DNA of 35,378 nucleotides from Gammaproteobacteria bacterium (GCA_027297435.1 JAPUIA010000201.1:1-35378), one strand, 5' to 3'; counted from the stretch's first letter, positions 26,283-35,260 are shown. The notes: a model not told the origin generated them from the letters alone. Program-made: numbers and translations.

Positions 26283-27443
26283 TCATGCGTTGATCAGGCC
26301 GGCCACTTTCGCCACGATTTCGTCGGCCTCGGCGTCGCTTAGGGTCAGTGGTGGTAGTAGCCGCACGATGGTCTCCTGGGTGACGTTGAGGAGTATCCCT
26401 GCCTCGAGACCTTTGGCGACCAGCTCCGTACAGGGATCCGCTAGCTCGACGGCAATCATCAGGCCCTTGCCTCGAATCTCCTTGATCCTATTGTTACCGT
26501 GTAGTGCCGTGTTCAAGCCCTTTAGAATGCGATCCCCAAGCTCCGCTGCGCGTTCAATGAGATTGTCGCGTTCGAGTGTATCCAGAACCGCGTGCGCAGC
26601 AGCGCAGGCTAGCGGGTTGCCACCAAAAGTCGAACCGTGATGACCTGGCTGAAACAACTCGGCGGCCGGGCCGCGGGCCAGGCAGACGCCGATGGGCACG
26701 CCGTTGCCGAGGCCCTTCGCCGTGGTCACGACATCCGGCAGGATGTTGGTGTGCTGATAGGCGAAGAACTTGCCTGTCCGTCCGTTGCCGGATTGAACTT
26801 CGTCGAGCATGAGTAACCAATTGTGTTGATCGGCGATTCCGCGAAGCTCTTCCAAGTAGCCTGCGTCCGGGATGGTGATACCGGCCTCCCCCTGCACCGG
26901 TTCCACGAACACGGCGACAACCTCCGGATTGTTCTCGGCGATGTGCTGAATGGCCGAGATGTCGTTAAAAGGCGCGCGTACGAACCCGTTCAACAAGGGT
27001 TCAAATCCCGCGTGCACTTTGCGGTTGCCCGTTGCGGTCAGCGTTGCCATGGTACGCCCGTGAAAACTCTCGTCGGTGACGACGATGGTTGGTCGTTTGA
27101 TGCCTTGTTTGCTGCCGTGCAAGCGTGCGAGCTTGATCGCTGCCTCGTTCGCTTCGGCGCCAGAGTTGGCGAAGAACACGTTGTCCATGCCCGAGATCTT
27201 CGCCAGGCGTTCGGCCAGCTCGGTTTGACGGGGAATCTCGTACAGGTTCGAAGTGTGCAATAGCGTCTCTGCCTGGGAGCTGATGGCCGCGGTGACGGCC
27301 GGGTGGGCGTGACCCAGTCCGCAGACGGCAAGCCCGGTAAGCGCATCGATATAGCGCTTGCCCTCGCTGTCCTCGAGATAGGCGCCATCGCCCTTTGTGA
27401 ACGCAACGGGCAGCCGGTTGTAGGTGTGCATTAGGCTTGTCAT
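26283..27443 (-). CDS. argD: Acetylornithine aminotransferase
   Basis: ArgD is a class-III PLP aminotransferase that converts N-acetylglutamate semialdehyde to N-acetylornithine. The 386-residue product shows LTGLAVCGLGHAHP, FANSGAEANEAAIKLAR, LLMLDEVQSGNGRTG and the PLP lysine Lys243 in TTAKGLGNG. Start ATG 27443 has GTGAGGA upstream and gives the family's usual beginning (HTYNRLPVAF). It is first in the argD-argF unit. A hairpin at 27501-27519 lies between it and the upstream PatB gene. Some ArgD proteins also act on succinyl-diaminopimelate in lysine synthesis. Confidence 0.96.
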   Translation of the reverse strand: MTSLMHTYNRLPVAFTKGDGAYLEDSEGKRYIDALTGLAVCGLGHAHPAVTAAISSQAETLLHTSNLYEIPRQTELAERLAKISGMDNVFFANSGAEANEAAIKLARLHGSKQGIKRPTIVVTDESFHGRTMATLTATGNRKVHAGFEPLLNGFVRAPFNDISAIQHIAENNPEVVAVFVEPVQGEAGITIPDAGYLEELRGIADQHNWLLMLDEVQSGNGRTGKFFAYQHTNILPDVVTTAKGLGNGVPIGVCLARGPAAELFQPGHHGSTFGGNPLACAAAHAVLDTLERDNLIERAAELGDRILKGLNTALHGNNRIKEIRGKGLMIAVELADPCTELVAKGLEAGILLNVTQETIVRLLPPLTLSDAEADEIVAKVAGLINA

Positions 27444-27500
27444 CGCCGGGTCCTCACTTTGGCGTTTCACACGGTCTTTTACGCCTTCAGAAACGACAAC

Positions 27501-27519
27501 AGGCAGCAAAAGGCTGCCT
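27501..27519 (-). terminator. Hairpin between the PatB gene and argD
   Basis: AGGCAGC / GCTGCCT forms a perfect seven-pair stem with a five-base loop. On the minus strand it is followed by TGTTGTCGTTT, a broken T run. It could terminate transcription from the PatB gene or act in the argD leader. Strength is uncertain because the T tract is interrupted. Confidence 0.5.
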
Positions 27520-27557
27520 GAGGAAACCGCGAATGCTACTGTAGGCGTTACGAGAGT

Positions 27558-28715
27558 TCAACGGCCTTGAGCGTGCTCCCCGCGTACTTGCAGGGCTTTC
27601 TCGAGGCGTTCCAAGCCGCGTTCCAGCTGCGCTCGAGGGCAGCCGAAGTTGAAGCGCACAAACCCAGGGCCGGCAAACGGTCTGCCGTCCGACAAACCGA
27701 GTCCATGCTGTTCGAAGTATGCGGCCGGATCGTCGAGTCCAAGATCGCTGACGTCGATCCAGGCAAGGTAGGTAGCTTCAACCGGCGTCATGCGCAGACC
27801 CGCGACCTCGGCTAAGCGTGCGTGGTTGCCTCTGAGGTAGGCCACCAGGCTCGGTACCCAGTCACTTTGATCGTTGAAGGCCGCCGCGGATGCGGCGAAC
27901 GCCAGTGGCCCGATGCCGGGCACCAAGTCGCGACGCGCGGCCTTGAAGCGCATCCGCAACTTGGCGTCGGGTATCACCGCCACCGCGCAGCTCAAGCCGG
28001 GAATGTTGTAGGTCTTCGTTGCAGCAAAGAGTGTAATCGTGCGTTTAGCGACGACCTCGGAGAGACTCGCTATGGGCGTGTGAACCGTTTTGTCGTCGAG
28101 AATCAGGCTGCAGTGAATCTCATCGGAGCAGATGATGAGATCGTGGCGCTCGGCGAACGCGGCAAGTTCGGTAAGCTCCGCGCGGCTATAAGCCCGACCG
28201 GTTGGATTCTGAGGATTGCTGATCATGATCAATCGGGTATGCGGCTTTACGGCCTTGCCCATTGCATCGAAGTCGATGACCCAACGCTCGCCGCTGCGTT
28301 GCATGCCGACGTGAATCGGTTGTTGTTGCGCGTTGTTGGGAACCGCAAGAAACGGGTAGTAAACGGGCGTCGGGATCAGTACGGAGCCCTGCGGGGTGGC
28401 CGCCGCCATCGCGCTTAAATTCAAGCCCGTTACGACACCGGGCAGCCAGACCAGCCATTCCTTGGGAACTTGCCATCCGTAACCGCGTTGCAGCCAGGCT
28501 CGAAAGGCTTCGGTCAACGGCGCAGGAATCTGGGTGTATCCGAGCACGCCATGATCGAGTCGCGTACGTACCGCGTCCAATACACAATCCGGCGCGCGAA
28601 AGTCCATGTCTGCGACCCAAAATGGCAATACGTCGCGGTCCCCATAACGATTCCACTTGGTGCTCCAAGAGTCCCTACGGTCGATTTCTAGGTCGAATCT
28701 GCTGGCAGAGGGCAC
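27558..28715 (-). CDS. PatB/MalY-type PLP enzyme (probable cystathionine beta-lyase / aminotransferase)
   Basis: This fold-type I PLP enzyme of 385 residues has the MalY/PatB hallmarks: WSTKWNRYGDRDVLPFWVAD at the N-terminus, RLDHGVLGYT, NPQNPTGRAY, ICSDEIHCSL and the PLP lysine Lys234 in FAATKTYNIPG. Members cleave C-S bonds of cystathionine or cysteine conjugates, and some have lost this for regulation; substrate specificity cannot be read here. The start is GTG 28715. It is divergent from grxD and upstream of argD on the same strand, a context that does not settle its pathway. Confidence 0.9.
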   Translation of the reverse strand: MPSASRFDLEIDRRDSWSTKWNRYGDRDVLPFWVADMDFRAPDCVLDAVRTRLDHGVLGYTQIPAPLTEAFRAWLQRGYGWQVPKEWLVWLPGVVTGLNLSAMAAATPQGSVLIPTPVYYPFLAVPNNAQQQPIHVGMQRSGERWVIDFDAMGKAVKPHTRLIMISNPQNPTGRAYSRAELTELAAFAERHDLIICSDEIHCSLILDDKTVHTPIASLSEVVAKRTITLFAATKTYNIPGLSCAVAVIPDAKLRMRFKAARRDLVPGIGPLAFAASAAAFNDQSDWVPSLVAYLRGNHARLAEVAGLRMTPVEATYLAWIDVSDLGLDDPAAYFEQHGLGLSDGRPFAGPGFVRFNFGCPRAQLERGLERLEKALQVRGEHAQGR

Positions 28716-28783
28716 GACGTATCCTGACTTTCAGTGGTTGGAGTACAATGCTCGCTAATCTCACCTATTGGGTAAAGGCAGTC

Positions 28784-29110
28784 ATGACCGAAGAAATTTT
28801 GGCCACGATCAAGGAACAGGTCGAATCCAATCCCATCCTCCTTTATATGAAGGGTTCTCCCCAGGCGCCCGAGTGCGGTTTTTCCGCGCAATCCGTGCAG
28901 TGTCTCATCTCTTGCGGTGAGCGTTTTGCGTATGTGGACATACTCAGCAATCCGGAGATTCGTGCCGCGTTGCCGGGCTACTCTAATTGGCCCACGTTCC
29001 CGCAGTTGTACGTTGGCGGCGAGCTGGTCGGCGGCTGCGACATCATCACCGAGATGTTCGAGGCCGGTGAGCTGGAAACCCTGATTAAGGAAACTGCCGT
29101 CGCGACGTAG
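28784..29110 (+). CDS. grxD: Monothiol glutaredoxin (Grx4 type)
   Basis: GrxD carries and delivers [2Fe-2S] clusters bound with glutathione. The 108 residues align almost end to end with E. coli GrxD: NPILLYMKGSPQAPECGFSA with the CGFS active site (Cys31), GERFAYVDILSNPEIRAALP, NWPTFPQLYVGGELVGGCDI and the end LIKETA. Start ATG 28784 gives the family's length; an ATG at 28748 is in frame but would add an unconserved tail. The 3' end overlaps the convergent rnt gene by 26 bases. The grxD and rnt genes are neighbours in E. coli too. Confidence 0.96.
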   Translation: MTEEILATIKEQVESNPILLYMKGSPQAPECGFSAQSVQCLISCGERFAYVDILSNPEIRAALPGYSNWPTFPQLYVGGELVGGCDIITEMFEAGELETLIKETAVAT

Positions 29111-29753
29111 GAACGGTTCCGCGTCCAGCGGACGCGATGCCGCGATCCCACGCATTCACGATCTTGCAGAAAAGCTCTGCGGTGCGTTCCGCATCGTACA
29201 AGGCGCTGTGTGCCTTTTCGGCATCAAATGGGATACCAGCACGCTGACAGGCTTCACTAAGCACAGTGTGACCATAGGCTACCGCGGCCAGCGAAGCGGT
29301 GTCGATGACGCTGAACGGGTGGAACGGGTCGCGTTTGGCTTGGGTTCGGTGCGCTAGAGCTCTGAGAAACTGGGCGTCGAATGCCGCGTTGTGGCCAACC
29401 AAGATGCCGCGATGGCAACGGGCCGCCTTGATGGCTTTGCGTACTTCCCCGAACAGCGCCTTGACGACCACTTGTTCATCGCTCGCTTGGCGTTTGGGAT
29501 CGGTTAAGTCGATGCCGGTAATCTTGAGGGACGATGCCTCTATGGCAGCCCCGCGAAAGGGTTGCACCGCCCAGCACAGGCGGCCGTCTATGCTGAGGCT
29601 GCCCTCCTCATACACGAGCGTGATCGCTGCGATCTCCAAGATGGCGTGCCGGTCTGCCTCGAAGCCCCCCGTCTCGATGTCGACAACCACGGGCAGATAG
29701 CCACGGAAGCGCTCGGCCATCCGTGTCGTGGTCTTGTTCTTGGCGTCGGTCAT
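29085..29753 (-). CDS. rnt: Ribonuclease T
   Basis: RNase T is a DEDDh-type 3'-5' exoribonuclease that trims the ends of tRNAs and other stable RNAs. The 222-residue product has the metal-binding motif [11 protein letters not shown] (Asp25, Glu27), [14 protein letters not shown] in the middle, and [14 protein letters not shown] near the end, with the catalytic histidine and aspartate. It also has the family's KITGIDL and [13 protein letters not shown]. The start is ATG 29753. The last 26 bases overlap grxD on the other strand. Confidence 0.96.
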   Translation of the reverse strand: MTDAKNKTTTRMAERFRGYLPVVVDIETGGFEADRHAILEIAAITLVYEEGSLSIDGRLCWAVQPFRGAAIEASSLKITGIDLTDPKRQASDEQVVVKALFGEVRKAIKAARCHRGILVGHNAAFDAQFLRALAHRTQAKRDPFHPFSVIDTASLAAVAYGHTVLSEACQRAGIPFDAEKAHSALYDAERTAELFCKIVNAWDRGIASAGRGTVPTSRRQFP

Positions 29754-29863
29754 CGTTCAAGCTTAACGAGAGCGCCAATGAGAATTCAAGCGTGCAGAAA
29801 CCGTTCACGTCGGTGACAGCGCGGGAGTATCATGCGCGGCCTTTTTCACTTTCGGGAATCACC

Positions 29864-31084
29864 GTGACGACAAAGATCGTGCTGGCCTATTCAGGGGGCT
29901 TGGATACATCCGTCATCTGCCGCTGGCTGCAAACAACCTATCAAGCCGAGGTCATTACGTTTACGGCCGATATCGGTCAGGGCGAAGAGGTAGAATCGGC
30001 GCGCGCCAAGGCTGAAGCCATGGGCGTGAAAGAGATCTTCATCGAAGATTTGCAAGAGCCTTTCGTGCGCGACTTTGTATTCCCGATGTTCCGCGCCAAC
30101 AGCCTTTATGAGGGTGAATACCTTCTCGGTACCAGTATCGCGCGACCGCTAATCACTCAACGGCTGGTAGAGATTGCGGAGTCCACGGGCGCTGACGCGA
30201 TTGCCCACGGCGCTACCGGCAAGGGCAACGACCAAGTGCGTTTCGAATTGGGCGCGTATGCGTTGAATCCGGACATTCAGGTCATCGCGCCCTGGCGGGA
30301 GTGGGACCTGAACTCTCGCGAGGCACTGATGAACTTCTGCGAAAAACATCAAATCCCCGTTGACTATCAGCGCGGTGAGAAGTCGCCCTACTCGATGGAT
30401 GCCAACTTACTCCACATTTCCTACGAGGGCGGTGGATTGGAAGATCCGTGGAATGAAGCCGACGACGCAATGTGGCGTTGGACGGTCGCACCGGAAGCGG
30501 CGCCGGACGAAGCCCGGACCATTGAGCTCGAATACGCAGCCGGCGATCCGATGGCGTTGGATGGACAGGTTATGTCCCCGGCGGTGTTGTTGAGAGAATT
30601 GAACGAACTGGGCGGCGCCCACGGGGTCGGGCGGAGCGATATCGTGGAGAATCGCTACGTCGGCATGAAATCCCGCGGTTGCTACGAGACGCCCGGCGGC
30701 ACCATCTTGCTGAAGGCGCACCGAGCGATGGAGTCTCTGACGCTGGATCGCGAGGTTGCTCACCTCAAGGATGAGCTCATGCCGCGGTATGCGGTGCTCA
30801 TCTACAACGGCTATTGGTGGTCTCCTGAGCGTAAGGTCCTGCAAGCTTTGATAGATGAGTCACAGAAACCGGTCAACGGCACCGTCCGGCTGAGGCTCTA
30901 CAAGGGAGCCGTGTCCGTTTTGGGACGTAAGTCACCCGAAGACAGCCTATATGATGAGGACGTCGTCACGTTCGAGGACGACGGTGGCGCGTATCATCAG
31001 GGGGATGCAGCGGGGTTCATCCGGCTGAACGCGCTCAGATTGCGCATCGGAGCAAGACGAGAGCGCAAGAAGCGTGCAGATTGA
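29864..31084 (+). CDS. argG: Argininosuccinate synthase
   Basis: ArgG ligates citrulline and aspartate with ATP to argininosuccinate, the next-to-last arginine step. The 406-residue product begins [16 protein letters not shown] (PP-loop) and contains [39 protein letters not shown] and [15 protein letters not shown] chose GTG 29864; the frame is open further upstream, but family homology begins here. The gap to the divergent rnt gene (110 bases) must hold the promoter. It contains TGAGAATTCA, which resembles half of an ArgR box but is not convincing. The zinc-ribbon gene follows 21 bases later and may be co-transcribed. Confidence 0.97.
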   Translation: MTTKIVLAYSGGLDTSVICRWLQTTYQAEVITFTADIGQGEEVESARAKAEAMGVKEIFIEDLQEPFVRDFVFPMFRANSLYEGEYLLGTSIARPLITQRLVEIAESTGADAIAHGATGKGNDQVRFELGAYALNPDIQVIAPWREWDLNSREALMNFCEKHQIPVDYQRGEKSPYSMDANLLHISYEGGGLEDPWNEADDAMWRWTVAPEAAPDEARTIELEYAAGDPMALDGQVMSPAVLLRELNELGGAHGVGRSDIVENRYVGMKSRGCYETPGGTILLKAHRAMESLTLDREVAHLKDELMPRYAVLIYNGYWWSPERKVLQALIDESQKPVNGTVRLRLYKGAVSVLGRKSPEDSLYDEDVVTFEDDGGAYHQGDAAGFIRLNALRLRIGARRERKKRAD

Positions 31085-31105
31085 CGAGTAGGAAGGACGC
31101 TTAGC

Positions 31106-31684
31106 ATGGCCATGGCCAACTACCAAGTTTTATTCAGCGGCGACATTGCCGAGGACAGCAAGGTCGACGCTGTGCGGATGAACTTGGCGCGCGAACTTGG
31201 CATCGACGAACGCAAGGCCAAACAATTGTTCAGCGGACGTACCGTCGTCATCAAGAGCCAGCTTCACCAGGAAGAGGCATTGGCGCTACAGGCCAGGTAC
31301 GCCGAGCTTGGCGCCGTGTGTCGTGTAAAAGACCTGACCCCGAAGATACCGGACATCGACGCCGCCGACTATCGCATCGACAAACACGTCAAACGGGACG
31401 CTGATGCGACCTTGAAGGACATCACCGCCGCCCATCAGGAGTGCCCGCGCTGCGGACATATGCAGTTAGAGGCAAGCCATTGCGCGCGTTGCGGCGTCGA
31501 CCTGGTCGCAGCGATCAAGCAGAAGCGCAAAGAAGACCAGATTATCGAAAAGAAGATTCGCGAGCTGCGCAACACGAAGTCGAAGCAACCGGCCTTCACC
31601 CACAGCGCTGAACCCATTCAATCGGAAATCCGCCAGCAGCCTGCCAAGCGAGGTCTCGGCGGCTGGTTCAAGAAGCGCTCCTAA
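31106..31684 (+). CDS. Protein with conserved N-terminal domain and zinc ribbon, unknown function
   Basis: The 192-residue product has an N-terminal alpha/beta domain (about 5-80, YQVLFSGDIAEDSKVDAVRM, ELGIDERKAKQLFSG, EEALALQARYAELGAV). I believe this domain recurs in gammaproteobacterial proteins fused to membrane or zinc-ribbon parts. A zinc ribbon follows (ECPRCGHMQLEASHCARCGVDL, two CxxC pairs), then a charged, probably disordered tail ending GLGGWFKKRS. There is no membrane segment. No biochemical role is known to me. It sits 21 bases after argG, and a hairpin follows it. Confidence 0.75.
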   Translation: MAMANYQVLFSGDIAEDSKVDAVRMNLARELGIDERKAKQLFSGRTVVIKSQLHQEEALALQARYAELGAVCRVKDLTPKIPDIDAADYRIDKHVKRDADATLKDITAAHQECPRCGHMQLEASHCARCGVDLVAAIKQKRKEDQIIEKKIRELRNTKSKQPAFTHSAEPIQSEIRQQPAKRGLGGWFKKRS

Positions 31685-31709
31685 CATCCAATTTTGCAAT
31701 CTTGGGCTC

Positions 31710-31736
31710 GGAATAAAAACTCGAGCGTTTTTACTC
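31710..31736. terminator. Hairpin between the convergent zinc-ribbon and nth genes
   Basis: GGA-A-TAAAAAC and GTTTTTA-C-TCC form a stem around the six-base loop TCGAGC. The T-rich arm lets it act in either direction. It lies 25 bases after the zinc-ribbon gene and 11 bases beyond the nth stop. It is AT-rich, so only moderately strong. Confidence 0.5.
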
Positions 31737-31747
31737 CGATCCCGGTT

Positions 31748-32380
31748 TTATTCCGTCTTGTCCTTGAATTCGCACAGATCTTCGATCAAACACGATCCGC
31801 ACCGCGGCTTGCGAGCGACGCACACGTAGCGGCCGTGCAGGATCAGCCAGTGGTGAGCGTTCTTGAGATAGGCATCCGGAATCCGTCTGACAAGCCGATC
31901 CTCCACTTCCCTGACGTTCCTGCCCGGCGCGATCTTGGTGCGGTTGGCGACACGAAAGATGTGGGTGTCGACGGCCATGGTGGCGTGGCCGAATGCGGTG
32001 TTGAGCACCACGTTGGCCGTCTTGCGGCCCACACCGGGCAGCGCTTGTAACGCCTCACGGTTTTCCGGCACTTGGCCGCCATGTTCGGCGACGAGGATCT
32101 TGCAGGTCTCGATGAGGTTCGCAGCCTTGGTGTTGAAAAGCCCGATGCTCTTGATGTAGGACTTGAGTTTCCTCGATCCCATGGCGGCCATGGTTTCCGG
32201 CGTGTTGGCCACCTTGAACAGTTCCTCGGTTGCCTTGTTGACGCTGACGTCGGTGGCTTGCGCGGAAAGGATGACGGACACCAGCAGTTCGAACGGCGTG
32301 CGGTATTCGAGTTCCGTCGTTGGATTTGGATCGTTAGCCCTCAACCTCTCGAAGATCTGGACCCGTTTCTCGTGATTCAT
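31748..32380 (-). CDS. nth: Endonuclease III (DNA glycosylase/AP lyase)
   Basis: Nth removes oxidised pyrimidines from DNA. All key residues of the 210-residue protein fall at the E. coli positions: Lys120 in LPGVGRKTANVVL (helix-hairpin-helix), Asp138 in MAVDTHIFRV, and the [4Fe-4S] cysteines 187, 194, 197 and 203 in the pattern C-x6-C-x2-C-x5-C. The ATG at 32380 lies inside the end of rnfE (47-base overlap). This rnfE-nth linkage is also found in E. coli, and nth is the last gene of the unit. Confidence 0.98.
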   Translation of the reverse strand: MNHEKRVQIFERLRANDPNPTTELEYRTPFELLVSVILSAQATDVSVNKATEELFKVANTPETMAAMGSRKLKSYIKSIGLFNTKAANLIETCKILVAEHGGQVPENREALQALPGVGRKTANVVLNTAFGHATMAVDTHIFRVANRTKIAPGRNVREVEDRLVRRIPDAYLKNAHHWLILHGRYVCVARKPRCGSCLIEDLCEFKDKTE

Positions 32381-33008
32381 GGTCTGTCTTATCCGAACGC
32401 GCCAGCGCTTGTCCCGTACCCAACAACAAACCTGCGATTATAAATGCTCCGGGCGGCAACAGCGCGACGATGAGGCGTCGTCCTTCGGGCAGCAGATCGA
32501 TCTGCCATTCGCTTGCGGCACCGCCTAACAGCAATTCCATTCCGGCGAACAAGGTGCCGTGCCCCAGTGATTCGCGAACCGCGCCCAAAGCGAGCAATGC
32601 GCACGCGAAGCCGATGGCGGTACCGAGGGCGTCCAATAGTGCCTGGCCCGGTGGCTGGCGGCTTGCGAATGCTTCGATACGTCCGAGAATCATGCAGTTA
32701 GAAACGATGATCTGGATGAACAGAGCGATGCGCAGGTACAGATCGAACGCAAAGGCTTCGAGCAGCATGACCGCGCAGGTCGTGAACGTTGCAATCACGA
32801 GTACGAAGCAGGGCAGACGTACGTGATGCGGAATCCAAGCGCGGATTGTCGAGATAGTGAAGCTCGAGCCAAGCATCACGAAGCTGCTGGCGGCCGCCAT
32901 GCCCAGCGCGTTGACCATACTGTTGCTGACCGCCAATAACGGGCACAAACCCAGCAACTGCCCCCACGCCGGGTTGTGGCGCAGGGCCGCAGACTTGAGC
33001 GTGCCCAC
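32334..33008 (-). CDS. rnfE: Rnf/Rsx complex membrane subunit E
   Basis: RnfE is one of the two homologous RnfA/RnfE membrane subunits of the ion-translocating Rnf (Rsx) complex. The 224-residue protein opens NPAWGQLLGLCPLLAVSNSM. It has six hydrophobic segments, the conserved cysteines in LLGLCPLLAV and IIVSNCMILGRIEAFA that bind the intramembrane iron-sulfur cluster, and the LLPPGAFIIAGLLLG end. The start is GTG 33008, which overlaps the rnfG stop by one base (TAGTG). The C-terminal tail overlaps nth. Confidence 0.96.
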   Translation of the reverse strand: MGTLKSAALRHNPAWGQLLGLCPLLAVSNSMVNALGMAAASSFVMLGSSFTISTIRAWIPHHVRLPCFVLVIATFTTCAVMLLEAFAFDLYLRIALFIQIIVSNCMILGRIEAFASRQPPGQALLDALGTAIGFACALLALGAVRESLGHGTLFAGMELLLGGAASEWQIDLLPEGRRLIVALLPPGAFIIAGLLLGTGQALARSDKTDHESRETGPDLREVEG

Positions 33009-33475
33009 TATTGCTCACCCGCCAGAAGCTGCCGGACGCCGCGCTTGACGGCAAGACTGGTGATCGTCGCGCCGGTGACGCTATCGACCGAGGCCAGGGG
33101 CCGCTGGCCGAACTGCAGTATCCATGGATTGCGTTGCACGTCGATGAAGTCCCCGAGTCCGGGGGTCTCGTTGTGTCTTGTGACACGCACACCGATCAGT
33201 CGCTGTTGCTCATCGAGCGCCGCGAGCAGGCCGATGTCGCCCGCGTACCCTGCAACCGTGCCCCGCACGAGGCGCCGACCGCTTTCCAAGATCAGGACAT
33301 CGGATGCAAAGTCGAGATTGGTAGTCGCGAAAGCCCCGACCAGATCGAATGCCAGGCGCCAGGTTTGAGCTTCACGGTTGCGGTGGATAGAGTCGGCGGT
33401 CTGCGTGCGCGTCGTCGCCAACAACACCGCGCACACCAGACTGATGCCGACGAGGCTAACCAGTGGCTTGAGCAT
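33008..33475 (-). CDS. rnfG: Rnf/Rsx complex FMN-binding subunit G
   Basis: RnfG has one N-terminal membrane anchor (about 5-22, PLVSLVGISLVCAVLLA) and a periplasmic FMN-binding domain. FMN is attached covalently to the last threonine of the S/T-G-A-T motif, here DSVTGATITS with Thr137 expected to be the site. Other family features are present: ETPGLGDFI and the GDIGLLAAL strand. At 155 residues it is clearly shorter than the 206-residue E. coli RsxG, but it keeps the core. The start ATG 33475 lies within the end of rnfD (20-base overlap). Confidence 0.93.
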   Translation of the reverse strand: MLKPLVSLVGISLVCAVLLATTRTQTADSIHRNREAQTWRLAFDLVGAFATTNLDFASDVLILESGRRLVRGTVAGYAGDIGLLAALDEQQRLIGVRVTRHNETPGLGDFIDVQRNPWILQFGQRPLASVDSVTGATITSLAVKRGVRQLLAGEQ

Positions 33476-34391
33476 GACGTCGACGAAAAACGTGGTTCAG
33501 GTAGGGGGTTGCAGCGTTTGCGACGATGACGGCGAAGGCGATGCCGTCGGGATAGCTGCCCCATGTGCGGATCACGAAGGTGAGGGTGCCGACCAGCAAT
33601 CCAAACAGCCACTGGCTGCTGAAATCGTTCGGGTGGGTGACGGGGTCGGTCACTACGAAAAATGCGGCTAGCATGGTGCCCGCGGACAACCAGTGAAAGA
33701 GCGGCGAGCCGGCGCTCGCCGAACTACCGCCGTCATACCAGAGGATGGCTAGCAGTCCGAGCGCCAGCAGCATGCCAGCGGCCACTCGCCAGGCAATCAA
33801 GCGACGCCAGCACAGATACAGACCGCCGAGCAGAAATCCGCCGTTGGCCCATTCCCAACCGAGGCCGCCGACGTAACCAAAGCCGGCTTCGGGCTGCCAG
33901 ATCTCGAGAACGGTCAATCCTTCGCGGTATTTGAAGGTGGTCAGCACCGTTGCGCCGGTGTTCGCGTCGACGAGTGCAGGCCCCAACTCCGGTCCCAAAA
34001 GAGGCCAGGAGGCGAGCGCTTGCGGAAACGATACCAGCACCAGCGCATAGCCGACCATCGCCGGATTGAATACGTTGTGGCCCAAGCCGCCATAGAGATG
34101 TTTGGCCAGCACGATTGCCCCGAGCATCGCGATCGCGATGACAAACCCTGGTGTGTTGGGTGGCAGCGCGAGCGCGAGGATCAATGTCGTCGTTACGGCA
34201 CTGCCATCGGTGACCGTGACCTGCTGCCCCCGCGCTTTCAAACAGACGACCTCCAGCGCTAGCCCGACGGGGAGCGCGATCGCGAGGTTGGCGACATAGC
34301 CCCATCCGTAGTAGTACGACAGCACCAATAAACCTGGCAGCAGCGCGGCATTGACCGTCCACATGATGCGGGTGGTGGACTTCGTCACCAT
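33456..34391 (-). CDS. rnfD: Rnf/Rsx complex membrane subunit D (covalent FMN)
   Basis: This NqrB-like membrane subunit is 311 residues long with about nine hydrophobic segments. The covalent-FMN motif is DANTGATVLTTF with Thr148 as the expected attachment site. Conserved NVFNPAMVGYALVLVSFP and FVVTDPVTHP segments are present, the latter typical of RnfD/NqrB. RnfD is somewhat shorter than in E. coli. It starts at ATG 34391, overlapping the rnfB stop by seven bases; no rnfC lies between them, unlike the canonical rnfABCDGE order. Confidence 0.96.
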   Translation of the reverse strand: MVTKSTTRIMWTVNAALLPGLLVLSYYYGWGYVANLAIALPVGLALEVVCLKARGQQVTVTDGSAVTTTLILALALPPNTPGFVIAIAMLGAIVLAKHLYGGLGHNVFNPAMVGYALVLVSFPQALASWPLLGPELGPALVDANTGATVLTTFKYREGLTVLEIWQPEAGFGYVGGLGWEWANGGFLLGGLYLCWRRLIAWRVAAGMLLALGLLAILWYDGGSSASAGSPLFHWLSAGTMLAAFFVVTDPVTHPNDFSSQWLFGLLVGTLTFVIRTWGSYPDGIAFAVIVANAATPYLNHVFRRRHAQATG

Positions 34392-35260
34392 GAAGCGTCG
34401 TTGCGCTGATCCAGGCGTTTAGAACGCATCCTGGCCGCTTGGGTTTGGCTGGCGATGAGGCGCGCGGCGCGCGCATCGACCCGTGTTTTGGCTTGGGTCG
34501 CACGTTCTCTGGTTGCATCGAGCAGTTCGAGTTGCTGTTTGCCGATGCGGAAGGTTTCGGCCAGCGGGATATGGCTGGGGCATACCGCATCGCACCGGCC
34601 GCATTCGATACAACGCACAAGGTGTGTGTCACGCGCCGAGTTCCAATTACCCGCGCGCGTAAACCACAGCAGGTCCTGGGGGTTGAGGTCCACGGGGCAC
34701 TCAGGCGTGCAAAGATTGCAGGCGATACAAGGCAACTCGGCGCTAGGGCTGGTCGCTGTCGTCGTCGATGATGCTTCGGTAGGTACGAGATCGATGCAGT
34801 CGACCGGACAGGCCGGAACGCAAAGTTCGCAACCCGTGCATTGGTCCTCGAGAATCGTATGCATGAATCCGGCCGTCCCTAAGATGGCGTCGACCGGACA
34901 GGCGCCCACGCAAAGAAAACAGCCGATACATTCGTCCTCGCGGATGCGCGCGATCACCGCTGTCGGTTGCGTAGGCGGGGTCCCCTCGTCGCGTCCGAGT
35001 AGCTCTTGCAAGGCGTTGAAAGTTGCCGCCCCGCCCGGCGGGCAAAGATCGAGGCGTGCACCCTCAACGACGGCCTCGGCGTAAGGACGACAACCCGGAT
35101 AACCGCATTGCGCGCATTGCGTTTGCGGAAGCACAGTATTGACGGCGTCGATTAGCTCGCTACCCTCCTCAACGTAGCGAGCGCGAAACCACAACAACAA
35201 GCTGCCCAACACGGTGCTCACACCTACCAGCGTCGCAACGGTGCCCAACCACAACATCAT
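34385..35260 (-). CDS. rnfB: RnfB fused to the C-terminal ferredoxin tail of RnfC
   Basis: The 291-residue protein starts with a membrane anchor (about 4-25) and the RnfB cluster motif C49-x2-C52-x4-C57 ... C73. The two RnfB ferredoxin clusters follow (C111/114/117/121 and C141/144/147/151). E. coli RsxB ends soon after this, at 192 residues. Here residues 175-275 continue with C178/181/184/188 and C217/220/223/227, then PSHIPLAETFRIGKQQLELL and a long basic helix. This stretch matches the tail of RnfC (CIRCGACADACP, QQLYWF, CIECGACAWVCPSNIPL in E. coli). Five [4Fe-4S] clusters are thus predicted. The NADH/FMN part of RnfC is missing here and between neighbours. The ATG directly follows the rnfA stop. 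Confidence 0.9.
   Translation of the reverse strand: MMLWLGTVATLVGVSTVLGSLLLWFRARYVEEGSELIDAVNTVLPQTQCAQCGYPGCRPYAEAVVEGARLDLCPPGGAATFNALQELLGRDEGTPPTQPTAVIARIREDECIGCFLCVGACPVDAILGTAGFMHTILEDQCTGCELCVPACPVDCIDLVPTEASSTTTATSPSAELPCIACNLCTPECPVDLNPQDLLWFTRAGNWNSARDTHLVRCIECGRCDAVCPSHIPLAETFRIGKQQLELLDATRERATQAKTRVDARAARLIASQTQAARMRSKRLDQRNDASW

Noticed and set aside
29785-29800. ArgR box upstream of argG
   Set aside because: Only the central TGAGAATTCA is similar; the outer bases do not fit the 18-base consensus, and no partner box is present.
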